Shown here: one piece after another, positions 56,192-64,000 of the stretch
Position numbering within the stretch: position 1 is the stretch's first letter
How the letters are laid out: each line of letters opens with the position of its first letter
Assembly: GCA_963703085.1 (NCBI GenBank)
Contig: OY969789.1
Coordinates: 1,054,001 to 1,118,000, forward strand
Origin: DATAEG01 sp963703085
GTDB taxonomy: Bacteria > Actinomycetota > Actinomycetes > Mycobacteriales > Jatrophihabitantaceae
Reading direction: 5' to 3'
DNA: 64,000 bases
The notes under the pieces: model-generated
What the model saw: the letters and a program-made list of their open reading frames with translations, nothing else
Databases searched by the model: none
What the model was told of the DNA's origin: nothing
Translations under genes and position numbers: made by a program

Positions 56192-56473
56192 TCAGACCGC
56201 GCGGCGCTTGAGCCGGCGGCGCTCCCGCTCGGAGAGCCCACCCCAGATGCCGAACCGCTCGTCGTGCTGTAGCGCGTACTCGAGGCATTCCGAGCGCACC
56301 TCGCAGCCGACGCAGATCTTCTTTGCTTCCCGCGTCGAGCCGCCCTTCTCCGGGAAGAACGACTCCGGGTCGGTCTGGGCGCACAGCGCCCGTTCCTGCC
56401 AGCTCTGTTCGTCCGGGAGGCCGAAGACGGAGGTGAGGTCGGCGTTGGCGAGATTGCTGCCCAGATCGGTCAC
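56192..56473 (-). CDS. WhiB-family iron-sulfur transcriptional regulator
   Basis: A 93-residue WhiB protein. The four Cys that bind the [4Fe-4S] cluster are Cys31, Cys54, Cys57 and Cys63; GIWGGLSERERRRLKRR is the turn and basic tail. The sequence CAQTDPESFFPEKGGSTREAK is like the WhiB2/WhmD (WhiB) type that controls division and septation. GTG 56473. It stands alone. Confidence 0.95.
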   Translation of the reverse strand: MTDLGSNLANADLTSVFGLPDEQSWQERALCAQTDPESFFPEKGGSTREAKKICVGCEVRSECLEYALQHDERFGIWGGLSERERRRLKRRAV

Positions 56474-56720
56474 GACGCGCTCCCTGTACTACCCGGCACT
56501 TAAGCTCTCCCCCATGGCGATCGGCCGCTGCGTCGGCGCCGGATCAGTCCCCCACTACCGCTCCGGCGAACCTGGCGACCCAGCTGTCGGCGGTGATGTC
56601 TGAGGGACCGGGTGGACACTCAGAACGTCACGAGTGGAATTACACCCGTGTCGTTCCCCTAAAGTCAAGCCCAGCGGTGGTAACGGTAATTCTGATCGCC
56701 TGATCGGTTGTCTCGCGCTG

Positions 56721-57006
56721 TGCTCATGATCGCCTGATCGATCACTCGCGCTGACCCTCGCTTCGCTCCGGCCAACACTCGCGACCGATACCTCGCTTCG
56801 CTCGGCCGCAAGCTCGCTGCGCTCGCGCGGGCGATCTGCTCTTCGCGCGAGCGCTCATCGCTGTGTTCATGATCGCCTGATCGATCACTCGCGCTGACCC
56901 TCGCTCCGCATCGGGCCAACACTCGCGACCGATACCTCGCTTCGCTCGGCCGCAAGCTCGCTTCGCTCGCGCGGGCGATCAGCTCTTCGCGCGAGCGCTC
57001 ATCGCC
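56721..57006. repeat. 143-base tandem repeat, two copies
   Basis: Two nearly identical 143-base units (56721-56863 and 56864-57006) containing GATCGCCTGATCGATCACTC, CTCGCTTCGCTCGG and TCTTCGCGCGAGCGCTC. The units are rich in self-complementary TCGCTTCGCTCG-type stretches. It lies in the gap between the WhiB and DUF4031 genes, and nothing else was seen in that gap. An open frame across it encodes repeated Arg/Ser-rich peptide and is unlikely to be a gene. Confidence 0.85.
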
Positions 57007-57078
57007 TGGTGAGACAGTCCCGTCACCGGGCTCCGCCTTCATGGAACGATCGACCATCCAGGAGCGGATCATTACCGC

Positions 57079-57348
57079 ATGGCCTGTTATGTGGACGTGC
57101 CGCGCAGCTATCCGGAAGCGGGGTTGCGGTTCACTGAGTTCTGCCACCTGCTGGCCGACGACCGGGACGAGCTGCACGAGCTGGCCGAACAGCTCGGCGT
57201 GCCGCGGCAGTTCTTCCAGGATCACCCGTGGCGCTGGCACTACGACCTGCCGGCGCACGCCCGGCCGCGGGCGCTCGAACTCGGTGCCGAGCCGGTGACG
57301 ATGCACGAGGTCGGCGCGCTGCTGCGCCGGCGCCGGGCGGCACGGTGA
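57079..57348 (+). CDS. DUF4031 domain protein
   Basis: An 89-residue protein of the DUF4031 family (YVDVPRSYPE, ... WRWHYDLP), function unknown. ATG 57079. It lies 53 bases before cofD on the same strand and may share its transcript. Confidence 0.82.
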   Translation: MACYVDVPRSYPEAGLRFTEFCHLLADDRDELHELAEQLGVPRQFFQDHPWRWHYDLPAHARPRALELGAEPVTMHEVGALLRRRRAAR

Positions 57349-57401
57349 TCCGCCCGACCGCGGTGTCGAGCTGAGCGGGGCATCCCGTACCGTCGAGCGA
57401 C

Positions 57402-58346
57402 GTGCGAGTGACCGTGCTGGCCGGTGGCGTCGGCGGCGCCAAGTTCCTCCGTGGTGTGCGCGCGGCACTACCTGACGCCGAGCTCACTGCGGTGATCAAC
57501 ACCGGCGACGACCTGACTGTGCACGGGCTGCGGGTCTGCCCCGACCTGGACAGCGTCATGTACACCCTCGGCGACGGGATCGACACCGGTCGCGGCTGGG
57601 GCCGCGCCCACGAGACCTGGCACGTCAAGGACGAGCTCGCCGCGTACGGCGCCGACCCGGACTGGTTCGGGCTCGGCGATTTGGACACCGCGACGCACCT
57701 GGTCCGCACCCGGATGCTCGACGCCGGCTACTCCCTCACCGACGTCACTGCGGCGCTGTGCGAGCGATGGCATCCCGGGATACGGCTGCTGCCGATGAGC
57801 GATCAGCGCTGCGAGACCCACGTCGTCGTCGAGATCGACGGCACGAAGAAAGCGATCCACTTCCAGGAGTGGTGGATCCGCTACCGCGCCGCACTCGTCC
57901 CTGTTGCCTTCGTGCAGGTGGGAATCGAGTCGGCCAAACCGGGTCCGGACGTACTCGAGTCGATCGGGATGGCCGACCTGGTGCTGATCGCGCCGAGCAA
58001 TCCGGTGGTCAGTATCGGCACGGTGCTCGCCGTCCCGGGCATCGGTGAGGCGGTACGCACTGCGCCGGCGCAAGTCATCGGCGTCTCGCCGATCATCGGC
58101 GGCGCACCGGTACGCGGGATGGCCGACAAGTGCCTGCCGGCGATCGGCGTGGAGGTGAGCGCACACGGCGTCGCCGCGTACTACGGGGCGCGGCTCGGCG
58201 GCGGGCTGCTGGACGGCTGGCTGGTGCACGAGAGTGACACCGCGAGCGTGCCCGGGTTGCGGGTACGGGCGCTGCCCCTGCTGATGACCGACGACGAGGC
58301 CACCGCGACCATCGTCCGGGCCGCGGTGGAGCTGGCCCGTGCCTGA
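57402..58346 (+). CDS. cofD: 2-phospho-L-lactate transferase (F420 synthesis)
   Basis: A 314-residue CofD/FbiA enzyme that joins the lactyl or phosphoenolpyruvyl phosphate donor to the deazaflavin Fo. VTVLAGGVGGAKFLRGV at the N-terminus, NTGDDLTVHGLRVCPDLD and IAPSNPVVSIG are hallmark motifs. GTG 57402. It overlaps cofE by 8 bases, so F420 synthesis genes are one transcript. Confidence 0.96.
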   Translation: MRVTVLAGGVGGAKFLRGVRAALPDAELTAVINTGDDLTVHGLRVCPDLDSVMYTLGDGIDTGRGWGRAHETWHVKDELAAYGADPDWFGLGDLDTATHLVRTRMLDAGYSLTDVTAALCERWHPGIRLLPMSDQRCETHVVVEIDGTKKAIHFQEWWIRYRAALVPVAFVQVGIESAKPGPDVLESIGMADLVLIAPSNPVVSIGTVLAVPGIGEAVRTAPAQVIGVSPIIGGAPVRGMADKCLPAIGVEVSAHGVAAYYGARLGGGLLDGWLVHESDTASVPGLRVRALPLLMTDDEATATIVRAAVELARA

Positions 58347-59685
58347 CCACGTGGCTGACGGCGCCGCCCATCTGGAGATCCTGGCGGTGGCCGGGCTGCC
58401 GGAGATCCGCCCCGGCGCCGATCTGGCCGCGCTGATCGCCGAGGGGGCGCCGTGGTTGCGCGACGAGGACGTCGTTGTCATCACGTCGAAGATCGTGTCC
58501 AAGGCCGAGGGCCGGCTCGTCCCCGTCGACCCGCACGACGCAGCCGCCCGACAGCGGATGCGACAAGAGCTCATCGACGCCGAGACCCGCCGCCCGGTCG
58601 CACGCCGTGACGAGCTGCGCATCGTTGCCAATCGGCACGGCGTCGTCATGGCGGCTGCCGGTGTCGACGAGTCCAACGTCGCCGCCGACGAGCTGGCGCT
58701 GCTGCCCGAGGATCCCGACCAGTCGGCTGCGGCACTGCGCGCTGAGCTGAAGGCGAGGCTCGGGGTCGACGTGGCCGTCATCGTCAGTGACTCGTTCGGA
58801 CGGCCCTGGCGGGCCGGCATCATCGATGCGGCGCTGGGCGTATCCGGGCTGTCGGCGGTGGTGGATCATCGCGGCCGGACCGACAGCGGTGGGCGCGCGC
58901 TGCAGATGACCCAGATCGCGATCGCCGACGAAATCGCGTCGGCCGCCGATCTGGTGAAGGGCAAGCTCGCCGCCACACCGGTCGCGGTGGTGCGCGGCCT
59001 GTCCTTCGTCGACGACGGCCTGGGCAGTGCGCCGCTCATCCACCCCCGGGAGCGCGACCTGTTCTCGCTCGGTACGGCGGAGGCCATTGCGGTCGGCCGG
59101 GCCGAGGCGCTCGGTTCGCTCGAGCCGGCCGGAGCGCTGCATGCCGACGCGCTGCGCACGATCCGAGAGATGCCGCGCGGAGCGGGGACTGCCGCAACGT
59201 TGCGGGAGGCATACCTGGGCTTCCTGCTGGCTCGTCCCGATGCGATGTGGCGCTCCTGCACACCCGGTCATCTCACCGCGAGCACTGTCATCTACGACCC
59301 GGCGCGAGACTCCGTCCTGCTCACCTTGCACCCGCGGGTCGGCAAGTGGGTCCAGGTCGGCGGCCATTGCGAACCCGGTGACGCGACCCTGGTGGCCGCG
59401 GCCGCACGCGAAGCGCACGAGGAGAGCGGCATCGCCGACCTACGCATGGATGTCCTGCCGCTCGGGTTGAACGTGCACCCGATCACTTGTTCGCTCGGCG
59501 TGCCTACCCGGCACTTCGACGTGCAGTTCCTGGCTGTTGCTCCTGCGGGCGCCCGTCCCACGATGTCGGACGAGTCGATGGACCTGCAGTGGTTCCACGC
59601 CGACGCATTGCCCGACGGTGCGGTCGGGGAACTCTCCGAGATCATCGCGGCCGCACGCGCCCGGGTCGCCCACCCCACCCGGTGA
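58339..59685 (+). CDS. cofE: F420-0:gamma-glutamyl ligase fused to a NUDIX domain
   Basis: A 448-residue fusion. Residues 10-245 are the CofE (FbiB N-terminal) ligase that adds glutamates to F420-0, with VITSKIVSKAEGR, DSFGRPWRAG and VVRGLSF motifs. Residues 305-448 are a NUDIX hydrolase with the box GG..EPGDATLVAAAAREAHEESG at 341-364. In mycobacterial FbiB the second domain is a nitroreductase instead. The NUDIX part could clean up nucleotide by-products, which is inference. GTG 58339. Its stop overlaps the next ATG. Confidence 0.93.
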   Translation: MPDHVADGAAHLEILAVAGLPEIRPGADLAALIAEGAPWLRDEDVVVITSKIVSKAEGRLVPVDPHDAAARQRMRQELIDAETRRPVARRDELRIVANRHGVVMAAAGVDESNVAADELALLPEDPDQSAAALRAELKARLGVDVAVIVSDSFGRPWRAGIIDAALGVSGLSAVVDHRGRTDSGGRALQMTQIAIADEIASAADLVKGKLAATPVAVVRGLSFVDDGLGSAPLIHPRERDLFSLGTAEAIAVGRAEALGSLEPAGALHADALRTIREMPRGAGTAATLREAYLGFLLARPDAMWRSCTPGHLTASTVIYDPARDSVLLTLHPRVGKWVQVGGHCEPGDATLVAAAAREAHEESGIADLRMDVLPLGLNVHPITCSLGVPTRHFDVQFLAVAPAGARPTMSDESMDLQWFHADALPDGAVGELSEIIAAARARVAHPTR

Positions 59686-60512
59686 TGACCGATCCGCTGA
59701 GCCGGCTCGATGTCTGGCCGGTACCGAACGCCGCCGCGGCCGTAGTCGGCGTCGACGGCGTGCTCGCCCACCGTGGCGATGTGGAGCGAAGGTTCCCGCT
59801 GGCGTCGGTGACCAAGCCGTTAGCAGTGCTCGGCGCGCTCGTCGCGATCGAGGAAGAGGCGCTCGGGCTGGACGACGCGGCGATCACCGACGTGGTCGAC
59901 GGTGCCACCGTGCGGCATCTGATGAGCCACGCGTCAGGGCTGTCACCGGATCGGCGCAACCGCGCCGCGGCGCCCGGCACCCGGCGGATCTACTCCAACC
60001 TCGGTATCGACATCCTCGGTGAGACCGTGGCCGCCGCCACCGGCATGCCCTTTGCCGAGTACCTACGGCAAGCGGTGTTCGCGCCGCTGGGCATGACGCA
60101 CGCGTCGCTGGACGGACTGCCGTCACGGGACGGCACCGCCGCGGTGAGCGATTTGGCTGTGCTCATCGCACAGTTGTTGCAGCCGGTGGGCTGGCTGCAT
60201 CCGAGCACTCTCGACGCGGCGACAACGGTGCAGTTCCCTGGCATCCGGGGCGTGCTGCCCGGCTACGGCGCGCAGGACCCGAATGACTGGGGGCTCGGGT
60301 TCGAGATCAAGGGCAGCAAGGCGCCGCACTGGACCGGACCGGCGAATTCCCCTGGCACGTATGGGCATTTCGGCCAGGCCGGGACGATGTTCTGGGTCGA
60401 TCCGGCGCGTCGGCTCGGGCTGGTCGCGTTCGCCGATCGCGCCTTCGACGTCTGGGCCGCAGCAGCGTGGCCGGAGCTCTCCGACGCAGTTCTCGACGCG
60501 TTCGGCGGCTGA
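59685..60512 (+). CDS. beta-lactamase-family serine hydrolase
   Basis: A 275-residue class C-type serine hydrolase. The active SxxK is Ser41-Lys44 (ASVTKP) and Tyr103-Ser104-Asn105 (IYSNLG) is the second motif. It lacks a signal peptide, so it is more likely an esterase or cytoplasmic hydrolase than a true beta-lactamase. ATG 59685 overlaps the cofE stop as TGATG. Its presence in the F420 operon is unexplained. Confidence 0.87.
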   Translation: MTDPLSRLDVWPVPNAAAAVVGVDGVLAHRGDVERRFPLASVTKPLAVLGALVAIEEEALGLDDAAITDVVDGATVRHLMSHASGLSPDRRNRAAAPGTRRIYSNLGIDILGETVAAATGMPFAEYLRQAVFAPLGMTHASLDGLPSRDGTAAVSDLAVLIAQLLQPVGWLHPSTLDAATTVQFPGIRGVLPGYGAQDPNDWGLGFEIKGSKAPHWTGPANSPGTYGHFGQAGTMFWVDPARRLGLVAFADRAFDVWAAAAWPELSDAVLDAFGG

Positions 60513-60521
60513 CGCCGCTCA

Positions 60522-61499
60522 CTACTGCTCCCGGATCGGCATCCGGCCGGGTGCCAGCCGCGGACCGAATCGCGGCGCACCGATGCCGGCCACCTCGATC
60601 AGGCGCACCACCCGCTGTCGCTGCCCGCGCCAGGGCTCCAACAACTCCAGCATCTCCTCGTCAGTACCGCGTGGCCGGCCGGTCATCGCGAACACCACTT
60701 GATTGGGGATGTGGTAGTCACCGACACTCACCGCGTCGGCATCGCCGAGGGCACGCTGCGTCGTCTCCGCAGCCGTCCACGGACCGACACCCGGAACGAT
60801 CTGCAGGCGGCGGCGCACCTGCTCAGCGGGCAGCTCGATGCCGCGTTGCAGTCCGGCGGCCACAGTCGCGACGGCGCGAACCGTGCGCTGCCTCTGCAGG
60901 TCGACGCCGAGCCGGTGCCAGCCCCAGGTCGGCACGTCCAGCAGGGCTGCCGCGTCCGGCATCACCCGTAGTGACGTCGGCGCCGGGCCCGGTGCTGGGC
61001 GGCCGTAGCGGTACAGCAGTCCGCGCCAGGCCGCCCGGGCCTCTATCCCGGTTACCTTCTGCTCGAGGACGGCCGCCACCAGCGGTTCGAGCAGCATGCC
61101 GGTGCACGGCAGCCGCAGACCCGGATGGCGACGGTGCAGCTCGGCCAGCTTGGGCAGCGAGCTGAGTGGCAGATCCGTCCAGTCCTGGTCGAGGCCGAGC
61201 AGGATGGGCAGCCGGTCCAGCATCCAGTCCGCGCCGGGGCCGAACGCAACCGCGTGCACGGCCCGGCCGCCGGGCCGCAGCGCGAGGCTGACCGGGCCGA
61301 GCGGTGTCCAGGTGGCCCGCCAGAGCACGCCGTCGACAAGCCGCATGGACGGATCGCCCGCGCCGCGGCGCAACGGGCCGAGCGTCAGCATCGTGTCCGA
61401 CCAGCTCTGCACCGCAACCGACCGCGTCACCGGCAGGTCGGGTGAGCGCACCGACGGCGAGTCCACGGTGTTCGGCTGCACCCGTGCAGCCTGGCACAC
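60522..61499 (-). CDS. DNA-3-methyladenine glycosylase/HhH-GPD protein (AlkA-like)
   Basis: A 325-residue base-excision repair glycosylase of the HhH-GPD family. The helix-hairpin-helix is in LQIVPGVGPWTAAETTQRAL, and the catalytic Asp is in DADAVSVGDYHIPNQ. LEQKVTGIEARAAWRG is the preceding conserved helix. GTG 61499. It is convergent with the serine hydrolase, and the next gene upstream is rfbD. Confidence 0.92.
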   Translation of the reverse strand: MCQAARVQPNTVDSPSVRSPDLPVTRSVAVQSWSDTMLTLGPLRRGAGDPSMRLVDGVLWRATWTPLGPVSLALRPGGRAVHAVAFGPGADWMLDRLPILLGLDQDWTDLPLSSLPKLAELHRRHPGLRLPCTGMLLEPLVAAVLEQKVTGIEARAAWRGLLYRYGRPAPGPAPTSLRVMPDAAALLDVPTWGWHRLGVDLQRQRTVRAVATVAAGLQRGIELPAEQVRRRLQIVPGVGPWTAAETTQRALGDADAVSVGDYHIPNQVVFAMTGRPRGTDEEMLELLEPWRGQRQRVVRLIEVAGIGAPRFGPRLAPGRMPIREQ

Positions 61500-61529
61500 G
61501 GGGGTGTCAGGGCTGCTCGGACGCCACGC

Positions 61530-62411
61530 TCAGCCGGGGCGGAACGCGTCGCCGGCGGTGGACATCGCCGCGGCCAGTGCCTGCCGCCAGTGCGGCATCT
61601 CCGGCAGGCCCGCGGCGCGCCAGGCCCGATCGGACAGCACCGAGTACGCCGGCCGCGGGGCGGGCAGCGGGTAGGCGTCCGTGCTGATCGGCAGCACCCG
61701 GGCCGGGTCGGCACCCAGCTCCTCGAAGATGGCCCGGGCGAACCCGCACCAGGTGGTGTCACCGGAGTTGGTGCAGTGCAACGTGCCCGGCGGGACCGGC
61801 TGCGCCGCACTGGCCAAGCCGATCAGGCCACCGGCCAGATCCGCCGACCAGGTCGGCGAGCCGCGCTGATCGTCGACGACGTTGACCGTCTCGCGTTCGC
61901 GTTCCAGCCGGGCCATCGTCTTGACGAAGTTCGCGCCACCGACGCCGTACACCCAGGCCGTGCGCACCACATGCGAAGCGTCCGGCAGCAACTCCCGGAC
62001 AGCCAGCTCTCCGGCAAGTTTGGTCCGGCCGTACGCCGAGCGCGGACCGGTCGGATCGTCGACGTCATAGGGACGATCGGCGTCGCCGGAAAAGACGTAG
62101 TCGGTCGATACGTGGATCAGCCGGCCGCCATGGCGAGCCAGCGCCGCGGCAAGCACGCCCGGTGCGGTCGCATTGACCGCGTAGGCCAGTTCCTCGTTCT
62201 TCTCGGCGGGATCGACTGCGGTGTAGGCCGCCGCGTTGATCAGCACGTCGGGTCGGAACTCGGCGACCGCCGCGTCGACCGCGCTGGAATCGGTGATGTC
62301 CAGCTCCGGCAGATCCACCGCGAGCACCTGCTCACCGTCGAGCTGCAACTGCAGATCCGTGCCGAGCTGGCCGCGGGAACCGGTGATCATCCAGCGCGTC
62401 GGTCGGCTCAC
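61530..62411 (-). CDS. rfbD: dTDP-4-dehydrorhamnose reductase
   Basis: A 293-residue extended SDR that makes dTDP-L-rhamnose for cell-wall polysaccharide. GSRGQLG at 11-17 binds NAD(P), and the catalytic Tyr127/Lys131 are in SAYGRTK. GTG 62411 overlaps the rfbB stop as GTGA. Rhamnose links arabinogalactan or similar polymers to peptidoglycan in many actinobacteria. Confidence 0.96.
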   Translation of the reverse strand: MSRPTRWMITGSRGQLGTDLQLQLDGEQVLAVDLPELDITDSSAVDAAVAEFRPDVLINAAAYTAVDPAEKNEELAYAVNATAPGVLAAALARHGGRLIHVSTDYVFSGDADRPYDVDDPTGPRSAYGRTKLAGELAVRELLPDASHVVRTAWVYGVGGANFVKTMARLERERETVNVVDDQRGSPTWSADLAGGLIGLASAAQPVPPGTLHCTNSGDTTWCGFARAIFEELGADPARVLPISTDAYPLPAPRPAYSVLSDRAWRAAGLPEMPHWRQALAAAMSTAGDAFRPG

Positions 62412-63403
62412 TGGCCGACCTCTGCGTAGCGCGCTTCGACGCCTTCCTTCGCGGTCTGCCACCACTGCCGATTCGCCGCGTACCAGCCGATGGTCTGCTC
62501 GAGACCGGCCGGCAGATTCTGGTACCGCGGCGTCCAGCCGAGTTCGGTGCGCAGCTTGGTCGCATCGATCGCATAGCGCAGGTCGTGCCCGGCCCGGTCG
62601 TTGACGTGCTCGTACCAGTCCCGCGGCTTGCCCATCAGCTCCAGGATCGTCTCGACGACGGTCGTGTTGTCCGCCTCGCCGTCGGCGCCGATCAGGTAGG
62701 TCTCCCCGATCCGGCCGCGGTCGATGACCGTCCAGACCGCCGCGTTGTGGTCGTCCACGTGGATCCAGTCACGCACATTGTGGCCCTTGCCGTAGAGCCT
62801 CGGCTTGCGATCGGTGAGCACGTTGGTGATCTGGCGTGGGATGAACTTCTCGATGTGCTGGTACGGACCGTAATTGTTCGAGCAGTTCGAAATCGTTGCC
62901 TGCACGTCGAACGAGCGCACCCAGGCACGCACCAGCAGGTCGGAGCCCGCCTTCGTCGAGCTGTACGGGCTGGACGGGTTGTACGGCGTCTCCGGCGTGA
63001 ACTTGCGCGGATCATCGAGTTCGAGATCGCCGTAGACCTCGTCGGTCGATATGTGATGCAGCCGCGCGCCGTGCCGGCGCACCGCCTCCAAAATCGTGTA
63101 CGTGCCGATCAGATTCGTCTGAACGAACGGTGACGGGTCACGCAGCGAGTTGTCGTTGTGCGACTCGGCGGCGAAATGCACGACCACGTCGGTGCGTCCG
63201 ACAAGCTCGTCCACGATGCCGGCGTCGGACACGTCACCGCGCACGAAGTCGATCTTGTCGCGGACCGGGGCGAGGCTCGCTTCGGTTGCCGCATAGGTCA
63301 ATGCGTCCAGCACGGTGACCTGCACCTCCGGACGTTCCCGGACGGTCTGGTGCACGAAATTCGCGCCGATGAAACCGGCGCCGCCGGTGACGAGTATCCG
63401 CAT
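62408..63403 (-). CDS. rfbB: dTDP-glucose 4,6-dehydratase
   Basis: A 331-residue extended SDR, the second step of dTDP-L-rhamnose synthesis. GGAGFIG at 7-13 is the NAD motif, TDE at 120-122 holds catalytic acids, and Tyr147/Lys151 are in YSSTK. ATG 63403. It is coupled to rfbD and divergent from the LCP gene. Confidence 0.97.
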   Translation of the reverse strand: MRILVTGGAGFIGANFVHQTVRERPEVQVTVLDALTYAATEASLAPVRDKIDFVRGDVSDAGIVDELVGRTDVVVHFAAESHNDNSLRDPSPFVQTNLIGTYTILEAVRRHGARLHHISTDEVYGDLELDDPRKFTPETPYNPSSPYSSTKAGSDLLVRAWVRSFDVQATISNCSNNYGPYQHIEKFIPRQITNVLTDRKPRLYGKGHNVRDWIHVDDHNAAVWTVIDRGRIGETYLIGADGEADNTTVVETILELMGKPRDWYEHVNDRAGHDLRYAIDATKLRTELGWTPRYQNLPAGLEQTIGWYAANRQWWQTAKEGVEARYAEVGQ

Positions 63404-63499
63404 CGGGCGGCAGGCCTCCTAGAAGTCCACTGCCAACGACCGCTGACAGAACCGTAAGTATCCCAGAATGTCGAGAGGTTCATAGGTATCCTCGGCCCC

Positions 63500-64000
63500 G
63501 TGCCAGACGACCCCAATCGCCCGGGCCGCCCCTCGCCTCAGGGCGGCGGTGGCCCGTCCGATCCGCGTGCGCCGTTGCCGCCCGAGCTTGACCCGCGCGG
63601 TCGTCGGATCGCCCGGGCCGAAGCCCGCGAGCGGCAGAATGCCGGCGAACCACGGCGCGCGGCGGGTGCCGCCGTGCCGCCCCGGCGCAGAGCGCGCCGG
63701 CAACGCGGCGACGTCCTGGGTGGGGCATTGCTCGGTGTCCGGGTGATCGCGGCGCTGGTCTCCCTCGGCATCGTGGTCGGCGCGGGTTACGCGTGGGCGA
63801 GCTACCGGCAGTTCAACTCGACAGTGCACCGGGTAAACGCGATCAACAAGAACTCGGCACCGAAGAAGGACGTCGACGGCAAGGATCAGAACATCTTGCT
63901 GGTGGGTATCGACGACCGCGACTCGATCAGCGCCAAGGAGCGCAAGGAGATCGGCGTCCCCTCCGACGGCGGCAGCAACAACACCGACACGATGATGATT
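63500..64000 (+). CDS. LytR-CpsA-Psr (LCP) family protein, N-terminal part (cut by window edge)
   Basis: The first 167 codons of an LCP ligase that attaches polymers to peptidoglycan. A Pro/Arg-rich cytoplasmic N-terminus is followed by one hydrophobic helix (VIAALVSLGIVVGAGYAWA) and the start of the LCP domain, QNILLVGIDDRD ... NTDTMMI, with the phosphate-binding Arg/Asp. GTG 63500. Its position next to rfbB and rfbD fits a cell-wall role. Confidence 0.93.
   Translation, partial: MPDDPNRPGRPSPQGGGGPSDPRAPLPPELDPRGRRIARAEARERQNAGEPRRAAGAAVPPRRRARRQRGDVLGGALLGVRVIAALVSLGIVVGAGYAWASYRQFNSTVHRVNAINKNSAPKKDVDGKDQNILLVGIDDRDSISAKERKEIGVPSDGGSNNTDTMMI

Noticed and set aside
56665..57468. 267-codon open frame over the tandem repeat
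   Set aside because: It encodes repeated SLRPSEARYRSRVLA-like peptide, runs antisense into the cofD start, and has no ribosome site.

Overview
The window is high-GC DNA from an actinomycete (Actinomycetota). The markers are a WhiB-family iron-sulfur regulator, coenzyme F420 synthesis genes (cofD, cofE), FtsE/FtsX next to smpB and prfB, a PadR/DUF4097 pair, an actinobacterial-type SAM-IV riboswitch, many GTG starts and many 4-base stop/start overlaps. The genus cannot be fixed from the sequence alone; a Jatrophihabitans/Nakamurella-like lineage is a guess.

Bases 1 to about 32,600 hold one large accessory catabolic locus. It encodes two Tat-exported right-handed beta-helix proteins, a Tat-exported TIM-barrel glycosidase-like protein with a paralogue lacking a signal peptide, a further hydrolase-like protein, a sulfatase, and a sugar ABC importer without its own ATPase. 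It also encodes three Gfo/Idh/MocA oxidoreductases, two short-chain dehydrogenases (one cut by the window edge), two dihydrodipicolinate-synthase-family lyases, a PfkB sugar kinase, a DUF3604 metallohydrolase, an N-acyl-D-amino-acid deacylase, two fold-III PLP enzymes, an M20 peptidase, two RidA proteins and a GntR/FCD repressor. The genes are split into divergent operons. Almost every operon start carries a version of the palindrome ATGCAT-N-ATGCAT, including the GntR gene itself, so the locus looks like a single GntR-controlled regulon. My reading, which is an inference, is that exported enzymes cut a plant- or microbe-derived glycan, the ABC system imports the products, and the cytoplasmic enzymes desulfate, deacylate, oxidise and cleave them through keto-deoxy-acid-like intermediates.

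Bases 32,763 to 64,000 are mostly ordinary chromosome. In order they hold two small membrane proteins, a YezG-like protein, tRNA-Ala(GGC), an HU protein, a MauE-DsbA fusion, membrane proteins, a class II aldolase, a SufS-like aminotransferase under a SAM-IV riboswitch, assorted enzymes, and tmRNA (ssrA). These are followed by a GNAT protein, a phosphotransferase, an amidohydrolase, smpB, ftsX, ftsE, prfB, the PadR/DUF4097 pair, two secreted proteins, a WhiB protein, cofD, a cofE-NUDIX fusion, a serine hydrolase, an AlkA-like glycosylase, the dTDP-rhamnose genes rfbD and rfbB, and the start of an LCP (LytR-CpsA-Psr) gene.

Nine genes are broken by single-base frameshifts (twelve shifts in all, seven of the nine genes in the first 33 kb). 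The corrected lengths all become multiples of three, so indel sequencing errors are at least as likely as gene decay. No transposase, integrase or CRISPR array was seen.
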